Counted from the first letter of the stretch, positions 16,563 to 26,402 are shown. The stretch is DNA of 64,000 nucleotides from Flavivirga algicola (GCF_012910715.1 NZ_JABBHF010000010.1:62001-126000); one strand, 5' to 3'. Translations and numbers: made by a program. Notes: generated by a model from the sequence alone, not told the origin.

Positions 16563-19469
16563 GTGAAACATCTTTTCCAAATAGTTCTCTTCATAACAAT
16601 CTTTAAAAGTTTTAGTGCTACTAAGCATTTAAACCAGAATCTAGAGAGTAATCTTGACATTTCATGTACTATCGATTTAACTCAGGTGGTTGATGATATG
16701 GTTCCTGTAACTATAAACGTCAATGATATTAAGGGTAACTCTATTACATACAGGTTCCCAAAAGTGGTCCAGGGCACTTATGCTATTAGTGATTTTGGAA
16801 GATTTGTTCATAATTTTAAAGCATTTGATAAAAAAGGGAAAGAACTTAAGGTTTCTCAAACTGACACGAACTCCTGGGAAATAAACAAAGCAAAAAAACT
16901 GTCTAAAATCACCTATTTTATTCAGGATACTTACGACCTAAAAGAAGGAGAAATCAATAATATTCCACAGTTTCCTGCAGGAACAAACATAGACCCCGAC
17001 AATTACATTTTAAATCTTCATGGTTTTATAGGCTACTTTAACGGTTTAGAAAATAGTAACTATAATATAACAATTAGTGCGCCAGAAAGCTATAAATATG
17101 CTACTGCATTGTCATTAAAGTCCAGTTCAAAGAACCTTGAAAAGCAAGCAATAATTAATAATTTCTATGCATCACGATATTTTGATGTAATAGATAATCC
17201 TATTATATATGGTCATATTGATATTGAAACATTCAATATTGATGATATTGAAATTGTAATAAGCACCTATTCACCAAACAAAATTTATACTGCGAAAGAG
17301 ATAAAAGGCGTGGTGCAGAATACCATGAAATCTCAAGTAAACTATTTGAAAAACTATGGTACTACAACATCCAGGTACGATATTCAAATTTACTTTTTTG
17401 ATGGGGAAAAAATCAATCCAAAAGATTATGGTGCCTTAGAACATCATTCTTCTACAGTAATGGTAATGCCTGAAAACACTCCCAAAAAAGAGTTATATGC
17501 CGATTTAAAATACTTTATCTCTCATGAATTTTTTCATACTATAACGCCGCTTAGTATTCATTCAGAAGACATCCATGACTTTGATTATCATAACCCCAGT
17601 TTTTCAAAACATTTATGGTTATATGAAGGTGTGACAGAATATTTTTCTAAGCTGTTTCAAATAGATCAAGGGCTCATCACAGACCAAGAGTTTTATAATA
17701 TAATATCCAATAAAATTAAACGCTCTAAAAGGTATGATGATGCTATGAGTTCTACTGTAATGAGTGAAAATATTCTCAATGAGCCTTACAGTAAAAACTA
17801 TCCTAATGTATATCAAAAAGGGGCTTTAATAGGCATGTGTTTAGATATTTTAATCAGAAAAGAAAGTAACGGTAAAAAAAGCCTGTTGACTTTAATGAAA
17901 ACACTTTCTGAAATATACGGTAAAAACACACCTTTTAAAGATGATGATTTATTAGAAGAAATTACTAAGCTAACTTATCCGTCGGTAGGAACATTTTTTA
18001 AAAATCATGTTGAAGGAAACGCGCCTATAAATTACCAAACCTATCTTGATATGGTTGGGCTGAATTTAGTCGACGGCAAACTCTTAGTGAAAGGAAACAG
18101 TACAGATAGTCAACTAAAAACTAAAAAACACTGGTTGAACAAGCAAACGCATATGGTGATATTTGAACACGTTAATGTCATACCAATGACTAAACATATC
18201 GTATTAAGAGACCAAACGGTTGTAATAGTAGATGGAAAAATTATCAGTATAACCTCAACCAAATCGTCACCAAAATATGATGCGGATACTGTAATAGACG
18301 GAACTGGAAAATATCTAATTCCTGGTTTATCTGAAATGCACTACCATTGGCGAGACAATAAAAGTCCTATAGAAAATGAATTCAAATTACTTATAGCTAA
18401 TGGCATTACAACCGCTAGAAATATGGCTGAGTATGACGGACAAGACCATATAGCCATAAGAGAAAAAACAAAAAAAGGAGGTATTTTAGGTCCAAACTAT
18501 TTTACCACAGGGCCGTATTTGGGTTATGACCAATTAAAGACATTTGAAGATATAGAGCGTATAGTAAAAGAACATGAAGAGAAAAAGTACGACTTTTTAA
18601 AAATTGGTGATGGAGTAGATATTCCAAAAGAAAACTACTTGAAACTGCTTGATGAGGCATATAAACATAATGTTATAGTGATTGGTCATGGGCAACACAA
18701 CTTGCCGTTAGAGTATTCGCTAAGAATGAAATCTATTGAACATGTTGAAGAGTTCATCTACATTTTTCAAGAAGGTAATGTATATGAAAAAGTAGATAAT
18801 TTTGAAGACTCTAAAATTCTGATTAATGATATAGAATATCTGAACAATGCTGCTAAAGAAATAAAAGAAAGTGGTTTATATGTGGCTCCTACCTTAGTCA
18901 TTTTTGAAATGATTTTACAGTATTTTGATGAGGCAAAATTTGCAGAATTACAAAAGCATCTGGAATCTAATTATTTGACACGTGGTGAATATGAAAAATA
19001 TTTAACTGAAAAGAATCATTATCGAGCAGAGCTTTTAGGTAAAAAGATAGTTGGTATAGATTCTGATGAATTTTTTGAAAACTTTTTTGTGTGGATGAAA
19101 AAATTCACTAAAATATTAAATGAACATCAAGTGCCACTGCTTACGGGAAGTGATACATTTGGTATGGTTGTTCCTGGCTTTTCAATTCATAAAGAATTCG
19201 AGTTTTTACAAGAATCAGGTTTAACACCTTACGAAATATTGAAAGCGAGTACTGTAAACGCCTCTAGATACTTAGGTGTTATTTCTATGGAAGGTACAAT
19301 ATCTGAAGGCAAAAATGCTAACCTGGTGTTGTTAAACAAAAATCCTTTAGAAAATATTAAAAACACACAAACTATTGAAGGCGTTATGCTTAAAGGGACT
19401 TGGCTTGATAGGGTGCAATTAGACGAAATGTTAGAAGAAGTAGCTAGTTACAATGCTATAAAACGATAG
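16563..19469 (+). CDS. M61 peptidase-amidohydrolase fusion protein
   Basis: The 968-residue exported protein joins two enzymes. After a signal peptide, residues 30 to about 500 form an M61 (glycyl aminopeptidase-like) metalloprotease: zinc motif HEFFH at 321-325 and third ligand region WLYEG with Glu355. From about residue 540 to the end is an amidohydrolase of the imidazolonepropionase/prolidase-like type: VIDGTGKYLIPGLSEMHYHW holds the metal H-x-H, followed by VIGHGQHN, SIEHVEEF and a late LLTGSDTFG with the catalytic Asp. Typical M61 proteins carry a C-terminal PDZ domain, which the second enzyme seems to replace. The start is GTG; no closer ATG fits the signal peptide. A peptide cleaved by the first domain may be a substrate for the second. 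Confidence 0.88.
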   Translation: MKHLFQIVLFITIFKSFSATKHLNQNLESNLDISCTIDLTQVVDDMVPVTINVNDIKGNSITYRFPKVVQGTYAISDFGRFVHNFKAFDKKGKELKVSQTDTNSWEINKAKKLSKITYFIQDTYDLKEGEINNIPQFPAGTNIDPDNYILNLHGFIGYFNGLENSNYNITISAPESYKYATALSLKSSSKNLEKQAIINNFYASRYFDVIDNPIIYGHIDIETFNIDDIEIVISTYSPNKIYTAKEIKGVVQNTMKSQVNYLKNYGTTTSRYDIQIYFFDGEKINPKDYGALEHHSSTVMVMPENTPKKELYADLKYFISHEFFHTITPLSIHSEDIHDFDYHNPSFSKHLWLYEGVTEYFSKLFQIDQGLITDQEFYNIISNKIKRSKRYDDAMSSTVMSENILNEPYSKNYPNVYQKGALIGMCLDILIRKESNGKKSLLTLMKTLSEIYGKNTPFKDDDLLEEITKLTYPSVGTFFKNHVEGNAPINYQTYLDMVGLNLVDGKLLVKGNSTDSQLKTKKHWLNKQTHMVIFEHVNVIPMTKHIVLRDQTVVIVDGKIISITSTKSSPKYDADTVIDGTGKYLIPGLSEMHYHWRDNKSPIENEFKLLIANGITTARNMAEYDGQDHIAIREKTKKGGILGPNYFTTGPYLGYDQLKTFEDIERIVKEHEEKKYDFLKIGDGVDIPKENYLKLLDEAYKHNVIVIGHGQHNLPLEYSLRMKSIEHVEEFIYIFQEGNVYEKVDNFEDSKILINDIEYLNNAAKEIKESGLYVAPTLVIFEMILQYFDEAKFAELQKHLESNYLTRGEYEKYLTEKNHYRAELLGKKIVGIDSDEFFENFFVWMKKFTKILNEHQVPLLTGSDTFGMVVPGFSIHKEFEFLQESGLTPYEILKASTVNASRYLGVISMEGTISEGKNANLVLLNKNPLENIKNTQTIEGVMLKGTWLDRVQLDEMLEEVASYNAIKR

Positions 19470-19491
19470 TTCAAAGTAAATTTTGAAGCAT

Positions 19492-19520
19492 AAAAAATAA
19501 CCCATTAGTGGTTATTTTTT
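19492..19520. terminator. Bidirectional terminator
   Basis: An 11-bp stem (AAAAAATAACC with GGTTATTTTTT) and a 7-nt loop sit between two convergent genes. It offers a T run on both strands. Confidence 0.75.
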
Positions 19521-19566
19521 AAATATTTTGAGTGGTTGTTGTGTCGAATCAAAAACCTAACGTCCT

Positions 19567-19980
19567 TTATTTTATAAAATGTTCTCTTTCAATTTTCCTC
19601 CTAATTGACGAAATAAGTTGATCTCTATTTTTAGTGGCCTGCTCTAAAAAATCTTTACCCGCCTCGGTCTTATCATCATTAAATCCGCCCCATGTAATCA
19701 TTTCAATAAGTATAGGCAGCATCTCCAAGCTTTTTTTTGTGAGACTGTATTTTATACGTGATTTTTTCACGTTGTCTCGTCCCTTAGAGACCATACCGTT
19801 TTCTTCAAGCATTTTTAATCTGTCACCAAGAACACTGGTGGAAACTTTCTCATCAGATTCTAAAAATTCGTTGTAATGTCGTTTTTCTTTGAACATAAGA
19901 TCCCTTAAAATAAGCAGAGACCACTTGTCTCCAATATGTTCTAAAGTAAAGTTGATAGGGCAATGTGAGCGTATTTTCAT
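19567..19980 (-). CDS. HxlR-family transcriptional regulator
   Basis: A MarR-like winged-helix regulator of the HxlR type with the family hallmarks near the N-terminus: CPINFTLEHIGDKWSLLILRDL, including the conserved Cys. Started at the ATG at 19980 (MKIRSHCPIN) it has 137 residues; an upstream ATG at 20019 would add 13 unlike residues. It is divergent from the NTF2-like gene across 107 bp and probably controls it and itself. Confidence 0.93.
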   Translation of the reverse strand: MKIRSHCPINFTLEHIGDKWSLLILRDLMFKEKRHYNEFLESDEKVSTSVLGDRLKMLEENGMVSKGRDNVKKSRIKYSLTKKSLEMLPILIEMITWGGFNDDKTEAGKDFLEQATKNRDQLISSIRRKIEREHFIK

Positions 19981-20087
19981 ATTACAAAGATAAAAAAACG
20001 GATATTTTTTAACTTGCAATTTAAAAGTTAATTTGTATTTTAGCTTTGAAAAAGCAAGTTAATTTTATAATATTAAAACAAAAAACA

Positions 20088-20450
20088 ATGGAAAAAACAC
20101 CAATGGAAGTATTTCAAGCCTTCGGGCAAGGTTTAATGTCTGGGACAGATGTATGGAAAGATGTCGTATCTCAAGATGTTACATTTACTGGTCCTGTAGA
20201 CCAAGTTAACGGTCTTGAGGCTTTTGCAAAACTAAATGAAGGGTTTATGCCCATGATGCGCGGTATGGAAATGCAAAAAGCAGTAGAGTCTGGAAACTTT
20301 GTAATTACCCAAGTCATTATAAAAGTAGCCATGCCATCTGGGAAAACAATTGAATTAGACATGAACGAATGGTATGAAATTGTGGATGGAAAAATTCAGG
20401 ATATAAAAATTTACTACGATGCAGAGGAGTTCAGGAAAGAACTAAACTAA
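20088..20450 (+). CDS. NTF2/SnoaL-like protein
   Basis: The 120-residue product has a cone-shaped NTF2-like fold (MEVFQAFGQGLMSGTDVWKD at the N-terminus, then DVTFTGPVDQVNGLEAF and a C-terminal EWYEIVDGKIQDIKIYYD). Such proteins bind or isomerise small hydrophobic molecules. The ATG at 20088 is chosen because the upstream 14 codons are unlike the family. It is divergent from an HxlR regulator, which suggests induction by a small molecule or electrophile. Confidence 0.88.
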   Translation: MEKTPMEVFQAFGQGLMSGTDVWKDVVSQDVTFTGPVDQVNGLEAFAKLNEGFMPMMRGMEMQKAVESGNFVITQVIIKVAMPSGKTIELDMNEWYEIVDGKIQDIKIYYDAEEFRKELN

Positions 20451-20535
20451 TCATTAAAAGTACTTGTAATTATGGCGATATTAAACAATGAAATCCTTTG
20501 AAAACCAATGGGATAAAGTAAAGGTGAAATAGGTG

Positions 20536-20664
20536 ATGAATTATACGGTTAAATTCGGGTTTTTAGGTGAAATCTTAGATATTCTAATGATAAAAAGGCA
20601 GTCTAAAAAGGGGTTAGCTTTTTTAAGCGGATTTAAATCATATGCTGAAAACAAATCTTTTTAA
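20536..20664 (+). pseudogene. C-terminal remnant of an SRPBCC protein
   Basis: A 42-codon open frame encodes NYTVKFGFLGEILDILMIKR followed by a helix that ends in FLSGFKSYAENKSF. This resembles the last beta strand and long C-terminal helix of polyketide-cyclase/START-like proteins, but there is no N-terminal part. It is probably a decayed gene. The rest of bases 20451-20850 holds only the hairpin at 20704-20737. Confidence 0.45.
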
Positions 20665-20703
20665 TTTGTGAAATTTTCTAATATTTACAAGTTAATGTTA
20701 GCG

Positions 20704-20737
20704 AAGCGATTTGGACTAAATTCCAAATCGCTTTTTT
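20704..20737 (+). terminator. Hairpin terminator related to the one at 14261
   Basis: A 12-bp stem (AAGCGATTTGGA with TCCAAATCGCTT), a 6-nt loop and a T run. The shared GCGATTTG-ACTAAA-CAAATCGC core with the hairpin at 14261-14291 suggests a common origin. Confidence 0.75.
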
Positions 20738-20850
20738 AAGTATTGTCAAAAAAATAAAACGCTATTGCAATTTTAGCTTATTGACGATTTAGTGTTAAAA
20801 CTCTTTAAGTATTGTGGATTGTTTAAGTGTTTTTATAAGAAATAAATTCA

Positions 20851-21816
20851 TCAATTATTGCTATAAAGATATATGGCAGCAGCTTGAGCCATTTTTCTTT
20901 GATTATGACCTATACTAGGAATAACTTTTAATTTCCAATTGAATTTGTGTTTGCTGTTTTTTGCCACCTTTAGACCAAAATGGTAAAAGTACTTTCCACG
21001 TGCTAGCCGATGTGTCCCTTGCTTATCGGTTGTTTTAGACCTAAGAAGTAACCCGCCATTTCCATTGGCATTATCCAATGCGCCTAAAAATAATACTAAG
21101 CGCTTTTTAAATGATTTTTTTAAATCTATTGGCTTTACATTTTTAATGCCGTAAGGATAATTAAGTTCTGTATTTGGCAGGGTATACGAACCAGCATTAG
21201 ATGCTAAAATACGGTCTGCTTTAGAATCTGGAAACATTAAAACAAAGCGATGCAGTATTTGCCCACCAGCCGAATGTCCAAAAACATCATATTTTTTTTG
21301 TTTCGATTGAACTAGGTTTTTTGCAAGTTTAAAAAGGCGATCAAAATCAGAATAAATCCATTGTTCTTTATCAGTGTTATATTCAAAAATCGCTTTTTTT
21401 TCATCCATGATAACTCGATTTGAGTTTTTTACAAAAGTAAAAGCATGTCTAATGTCTCGTTCTTTAACAACACCTCCTAACTGGTATCCTAAATATGAAT
21501 AATCTTTTTTAGGGTAAGAAGGCGATAGAATTAAAACACTATGTTTTTCAGAGGTTTCTACCCAAGAGTCTCTATAGCTATCTCCATTTCTTCCAGATCC
21601 AGGAATAACCATTAATACCTTAGATTTTGGAGTGAAGTTTTTTGGCTTGTGGTAATAAACGGTGATAGTATTATTTTCATGACCAATACCTCCTTGTATA
21701 TGAAAATAGCCAGAACCTTCATTAATTTTAATTGTTTTAAATGATTTGTTTTGTGCTGTTATTAAATTAAAAGTGATACTTATTAGTGCAGTAAGTAGTA
21801 ATGATATTTTATCCAT
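20851..21816 (-). CDS. Exported alpha/beta hydrolase, esterase-like
   Basis: The 321-residue protein has a signal peptide (residues 1-21) and an alpha/beta-hydrolase fold with MVIPGSGRNGDSYRDSW (oxyanion loop), nucleophile elbow FGHSAGGQ and a late VIPSIGHNQ that supplies the His. It looks related to PHB-depolymerase/LpqC-type esterases. The substrate is unknown. It is divergent from the sensor kinase gene across 250 bp in which I see no other gene. Confidence 0.83.
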   Translation of the reverse strand: MDKISLLLTALISITFNLITAQNKSFKTIKINEGSGYFHIQGGIGHENNTITVYYHKPKNFTPKSKVLMVIPGSGRNGDSYRDSWVETSEKHSVLILSPSYPKKDYSYLGYQLGGVVKERDIRHAFTFVKNSNRVIMDEKKAIFEYNTDKEQWIYSDFDRLFKLAKNLVQSKQKKYDVFGHSAGGQILHRFVLMFPDSKADRILASNAGSYTLPNTELNYPYGIKNVKPIDLKKSFKKRLVLFLGALDNANGNGGLLLRSKTTDKQGTHRLARGKYFYHFGLKVAKNSKHKFNWKLKVIPSIGHNQRKMAQAAAIYLYSNN

Positions 21817-22068
21817 TTTTATGTTTTTTAGACTTCAAAATTCATGTTAAAACCATGACACTTTTAAAATTATAGACCAAAATAAAATTGTTCCATATCA
21901 GTAATGTCTATTGTGGGCTAATTTTAATTCATCTTGTTAAAACTCAAATTCGTAATGTTTTAATTCGAATTGGGCTATATTTATAAGATAAGGTTTCAAT
22001 TCTGAGTATTTTTAGAACCAAAAAATGCCTCGATCAATTAAGTTCACCTTAATCATGAGAATAAATAA

Positions 22069-23151
22069 ATGAAAGATTACTTCTTACGCATAATAGATTT
22101 TATCCAAAAAAGAAGATGGTTAGTACATGTTCTATTTTGGATAAGTATTTATACATTACTTGTCCTAGGTTTTGATTCTGATTACGAGCATTCTACAGAA
22201 AAACTTTTGCATCAGTTCATTAAAATGAGTACTAAAATTGTAGCTGCTTATCTGTTTGTTTACTATCAAGTACCTAAATTATTATATAAGAAAAAGTACC
22301 TCTTATTTATAATCTCGGTTATAATTTTTAGTTATATTTTTTGCGTTCTCGAAAGATTATTGGTGGTTCATGTTATTGAGCCTTTATTGAGAAAAGGAAG
22401 TTTTGAGCAGGAATCTATCTTTGAAATATTAACCGATATTGAAAAGCTCCATTCAACATATCTTCTTAGTTTATACTTCCCTACCTTGATGTTTTTTGTT
22501 TTAAAATTAGTAAAGGAGAAGTTTGTTGAAATAAGCCAAATAGAAACACTAAAAAAAGAAAAGTCATTAGCAGAGTTAAGCTTTTTAAAAGCTCAAATAC
22601 ATCCTCATTTTTTATTTAATACTTTAAACAATTTATATATATTATCTCTTCAAAAATCAAATAAAGCTCCCGAAACTGTTTTGAAACTTTCCCAAATTTT
22701 AGATTATATGTTATATCAATGCAACGATAAACATGTCAATATTGAAAAAGAATTAGAACTTATAGAAAATTATATTCATTTAGAGCAATTGCGCTATGGT
22801 AATAGATTAGAAATAAAATTGGAAAGTAATATTGGTAATCTTCAAACCAAAATAGCGCCACTTATTTTAATATCGATTATAGAAAATGCTTTTAAACACG
22901 GTATTGGAGAGACCATCAACAAAGCAGAAATTAAAATTGATATTAAGGAGGAGAAAAGTGTACTGGATTTCAGTGTATTTAATACAAAAGCAAAATTATT
23001 GCAAAAAGATAAGACACAGTATAGAGAAGGTATTGGCCAAAAAAATATTGAGAAACAGTTGAAATTAATTTATCCAAATAAATATCAATTTCAAATTGAT
23101 GAAAAAGATATGTCGTATCATGTAAAACTTAAAATAGATTTGAGCTCATGA
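22069..23151 (+). CDS. LytS/YehU-type sensor histidine kinase
   Basis: The 360-residue kinase has four membrane helices in residues 18-150, a coiled linker, and the HisKA_7TM/His_kinase domain with HPHFLFNTLNNLY (phospho-His near residue 178). The ATPase part shows IENAFKHGI (N box) and REGIGQKNIEKQL (G box). The gene overlaps its response regulator by 4 bp (ATGA), so the two form a translationally coupled pair. The signal is unknown. Confidence 0.95.
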   Translation: MKDYFLRIIDFIQKRRWLVHVLFWISIYTLLVLGFDSDYEHSTEKLLHQFIKMSTKIVAAYLFVYYQVPKLLYKKKYLLFIISVIIFSYIFCVLERLLVVHVIEPLLRKGSFEQESIFEILTDIEKLHSTYLLSLYFPTLMFFVLKLVKEKFVEISQIETLKKEKSLAELSFLKAQIHPHFLFNTLNNLYILSLQKSNKAPETVLKLSQILDYMLYQCNDKHVNIEKELELIENYIHLEQLRYGNRLEIKLESNIGNLQTKIAPLILISIIENAFKHGIGETINKAEIKIDIKEEKSVLDFSVFNTKAKLLQKDKTQYREGIGQKNIEKQLKLIYPNKYQFQIDEKDMSYHVKLKIDLSS

Positions 23152-23864
23152 AAACACAATGCCTTATTATAGATGATGAGCCTTTGGCATGTACTTTAAT
23201 AGCCGATTATATTTCTAAAATTCCTCAATTAGAAGTTTTGGCAATATGTCATAATGCACTTGAAGCTTTTGAGACTTTAAAAAACAAACAGGTAGATTTA
23301 TTGTTTTTGGATATTCAAATGCCAACACTTACAGGTATCGATTTTTTAAAGTCATTAAGTAATCCGCCAAAAGTTATTTTTACAACTGCTTATAGAGAAT
23401 ATGCTATTGAGAGCTATGAACTGGAAGTTCTGGACTATTTATTAAAACCTATCCCTTTTGAGCGTTTTTTTAAAGCTGTTGATAAATATTTTAAATCAGT
23501 TTGCTCTATAGATGCTCAAGTATTCCCTTCCAAATCAGTATTAGTTGAAACGTTTCCCGACTATATACAAATAAACATGAATAAAAAACATCACAGGGTT
23601 TTGTTTGAGGATATCATTTATGCAGAAAGTTTAAAGGATTATGTTAGGGTTCATACACAAAATACAAGTATAACAACAAAAGAAAAGATAAGTGATTTTG
23701 AAAATAAGCTCCCCGCTTTTTTTATTCGTACACATCGTTCGTATATCGTAAATGCTAAAAAAATAACAGCATTTACAAGTCAAGATGTAGAATTGGGAGA
23801 TAGGGAGATTCCCATAGGTATTAGCTATAAACAGCAGGTGTTTGAAATTTTAAAAAAGATATGA
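23148..23864 (+). CDS. LytTR-family response regulator
   Basis: The 238-residue regulator has a receiver domain (residues 1-120; acidic pair IIDDEP at 9-10, phospho-Asp55 in LLFLDIQMP, Lys in LLKPIPFERF) and a C-terminal LytTR DNA-binding domain (about 135-238; DIIYAESLKDYVRVHT, then FIRTHRSYIVN). It is the partner of the overlapping LytS-type kinase. LytTR proteins bind pairs of direct repeats in target promoters; none was identified here. Confidence 0.95.
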   Translation: MKTQCLIIDDEPLACTLIADYISKIPQLEVLAICHNALEAFETLKNKQVDLLFLDIQMPTLTGIDFLKSLSNPPKVIFTTAYREYAIESYELEVLDYLLKPIPFERFFKAVDKYFKSVCSIDAQVFPSKSVLVETFPDYIQINMNKKHHRVLFEDIIYAESLKDYVRVHTQNTSITTKEKISDFENKLPAFFIRTHRSYIVNAKKITAFTSQDVELGDREIPIGISYKQQVFEILKKI

Positions 23865-23892
23865 ACACGTATTAGAGATAATGCGCCATTAA

Positions 23893-24687
23893 CTATTTCA
23901 ACCCTCTTAAAACTAAAACAGGTATTGCACTTGAAAAGTCTTTTTTCAAAATAACATTCTTCTCCCATTTTTTAGTAAAAAAACCTCTTTTGCGTCTAAC
24001 AACACAAAGCATATCCGGATTATAAGATTGTAAATGTTGTAAAACACCATGGAAAGTAGTGGCATTCTCTGTTTGGGTTATATTGTTTGCAGTATCTGAT
24101 AATTTCTGATCTACATCAAAATCACCTTCATTATAGTAAGGCGTTTTTACTAATAATAGATTTACCGAAGCTTTAAAATTGTTTTTAATGCTTAACAAGG
24201 GGGTTAAGGCATCATTCTTTTTTATTATTGCAGATTTTATAGCGAGTAAAATATTGCTAAATGGTTTAAACTTATAGCCTTCGGGAACAATCAATGCTGG
24301 TATTTGGGTTTGCTTTATGATTTTTCCTGAAGTTTTTCCCAAAAACACCTCTTCTCTAATGGAATTGGTTCTGGGTTCAATTAAAATTAAATCAATGTCG
24401 GCTGCCTTACTTGCTAACTCAAGAGTATTGACCAACTTTCCTTTTAAAGTTTTTACAACAACCTCGACACTTTTAGTATCAATTTTAGAGACCAAATCAT
24501 CCAAAAAGGCCTTGCTTTCCCGTTCGATTATAGGATCTATTTTAATCATAGTACCTGCCTTGGTATAGACATTGTAGATCTGTACAATAAAAAGTTTCGC
24601 TCCAAAAGCTTCTGCAAAATCTACAGCATATTGCAAATGGCTTAAAGCATTTTTGGACGAACCGACAGGTACTAAAATATTCTTCAT
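23893..24687 (-). CDS. Universal stress protein with two Usp domains
   Basis: The 264-residue protein opens with MKNILVPVGSSKNALSHLQYAVDFAEAF, the typical Usp start. A first Usp domain spans about 1-140 and a second, more diverged one about 145-264 (FSNILLAIKSA, VLVLRGLK). Tandem Usp proteins are common in Flavobacteriia. The usual ATP-binding G-x2-G-x9-G-S/T is only partly kept in the first half (GKTSGKIIKQTQIPALIV). It is convergent with the LytTR gene. Confidence 0.9.
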   Translation of the reverse strand: MKNILVPVGSSKNALSHLQYAVDFAEAFGAKLFIVQIYNVYTKAGTMIKIDPIIERESKAFLDDLVSKIDTKSVEVVVKTLKGKLVNTLELASKAADIDLILIEPRTNSIREEVFLGKTSGKIIKQTQIPALIVPEGYKFKPFSNILLAIKSAIIKKNDALTPLLSIKNNFKASVNLLLVKTPYYNEGDFDVDQKLSDTANNITQTENATTFHGVLQHLQSYNPDMLCVVRRKRGFFTKKWEKNVILKKDFSSAIPVLVLRGLK

Positions 24688-24861
24688 GATAATTATAGTT
24701 TACTAGACTAAATTTTAACGATATTTATGCAAAAATATAACATTTAAAATGATTCGTAAAGGACGTATTCGGATATTATAAACTTATTAAATCTCTAGTT
24801 GTAAAAAACAATTGTATTTCTATAAGATAAAAATACACTTCCTTTTGTTAGAATTGATACT

Positions 24862-26196
24862 GTGAGCACAGATATTAGCCTAAAACATATAAACAAATTA
24901 GCCATACCAGCCTTAATCTCTGGTATATCAGAGCCTATCTTATCGTTAACCGATGCAGCCATAGTAGGGAACATAGATTTAAATGCGACCGAATCTTTAG
25001 CTGCCGTTGGTATTGTTACGACCTTTTTATCTATGCTAATTTGGGTATTGGGTCAAACACGAAGTGCTATATCGTCTATCGTGTCTCAATATGTTGGAGC
25101 TAATCAACTGGATAAAGTAAAAAACCTGCCAGCTCAAGCTATTTTCATTATTACCTCCCTAAGTGTGTTGATTATAATTGGCACATATCCTTTTGCTCAA
25201 AACATTTTTAAACTGTATAATGCCTCTGGTCTTATTTTGGACTACAGTGTCGATTATTATAAAATTCGTGTTTTTGGGTTTCCTTTTACATTATTCACCA
25301 TAGCCGTTTTTGGTGCTTTTCGGGGGCTACAAAACACCTATTATCCTATGATTATTGCAATTATAGGTGCTTTTGCTAATATCGTATTGGATGTTATTTT
25401 GGTTTATGGTGTTTCAGATATTATTCCTGCCATGAATATAAAAGGGGCCGCCTATGCCAGTGTTATTGCACAATTAATAATGGCTGCTTTTTCAACATAT
25501 TATCTACTTAAAAAAACACCAATTCCATTAAAAATAAGCTTTCCTTTTAACAAAGAAATCAATAAGTTTATTATCATGATTCTTAACTTGTTTGTTAGAA
25601 CACTGGCATTAAATACAACACTTTATTTTGCGACCCGTTTTGCTACAGGTTATGGTGCGGCCTATATTGCAACTTATACCATAGCCATAAATTTATGGTT
25701 TTTTGCAGCCTTTTTTATAGATGGTTATGCAAGTGCAGGTAACATTTTATCAGGGAAATTGTTTGGCGGCAAGGCATATGATTTACTTCTTAAACTAAGC
25801 AATAAATTAATTAAATATGCCATAATTATTGGTATTGTATTGGCTTTAATAGGTGCTATATTTTATTATCCCATAGGAAAACTTTTTTCTAAAGACCCAG
25901 AAGTATTGGCGCTTTTCTACAATTCTTTTTGGATTATACTAATCATGCAGCCACTATGTTCATTGGCATTTATTTTCGATGGGATGTTTAAAGGCCTAGG
26001 AAAAATGAGATCTTTAAGAAATGTATTACTGTTTTCAACTTTTGTTATTTTTATACCAATGCTCTTTTGGTTAGACAGTTTAGGTTATAAACTTCATGGC
26101 ATATTTGTTGCGCTTACATTTTGGATTTTGGCCAGAGGCATTCCTTTAATTGTAAAATTTAGAAAAATATTTATTCCGCTTTCCCAAAACAATTAA
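24862..26196 (+). CDS. MATE family efflux transporter (DinF-like)
   Basis: This 444-residue, 12-helix exporter of the MATE/DinF type begins at GTG. The N-terminal signature ISGISEPILSLTDAAIVGNI and the pseudo-repeat in the second half are visible. It would export cationic or toxic compounds using a Na+ or H+ gradient. The substrate cannot be told from sequence. It is followed within 25 bp by two very small membrane-protein genes and queD on the same strand. Confidence 0.94.
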   Translation: MSTDISLKHINKLAIPALISGISEPILSLTDAAIVGNIDLNATESLAAVGIVTTFLSMLIWVLGQTRSAISSIVSQYVGANQLDKVKNLPAQAIFIITSLSVLIIIGTYPFAQNIFKLYNASGLILDYSVDYYKIRVFGFPFTLFTIAVFGAFRGLQNTYYPMIIAIIGAFANIVLDVILVYGVSDIIPAMNIKGAAYASVIAQLIMAAFSTYYLLKKTPIPLKISFPFNKEINKFIIMILNLFVRTLALNTTLYFATRFATGYGAAYIATYTIAINLWFFAAFFIDGYASAGNILSGKLFGGKAYDLLLKLSNKLIKYAIIIGIVLALIGAIFYYPIGKLFSKDPEVLALFYNSFWIILIMQPLCSLAFIFDGMFKGLGKMRSLRNVLLFSTFVIFIPMLFWLDSLGYKLHGIFVALTFWILARGIPLIVKFRKIFIPLSQNN

Positions 26197-26221
26197 CTTT
26201 GCCCTAAAGTATAAAATAGAT

Positions 26222-26392
26222 ATGCTATTGCTAACGTCTTTTCTTCAACAGATAAATATAGAAGAGAAAATACAAAATGCACCAGATAAGGGTTACGAAA
26301 TAGGTGTTTTTATTGGCTCCATGTTACCGTTTGTTGCCCTTGTGCTGATTGCATATTCAATTTATATTTATAATAAAAAGAAAAATCAATAA
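26222..26392 (+). CDS. Small single-helix membrane protein, 56 residues
   Basis: The product has an amphipathic N-terminus (MLLLTSFLQQINIEEKIQNA), one hydrophobic helix (IGSMLPFVALVLIAYSIYIY) and a basic end (NKKKNQ). I do not recognise it. It lies between the MATE gene and another micro-ORF with tight spacing, consistent with an operon. Its size and spacing support a real gene; function unknown. Confidence 0.55.
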   Translation: MLLLTSFLQQINIEEKIQNAPDKGYEIGVFIGSMLPFVALVLIAYSIYIYNKKKNQ

Positions 26393-26402
26393 AAAATAGT
26401 TT

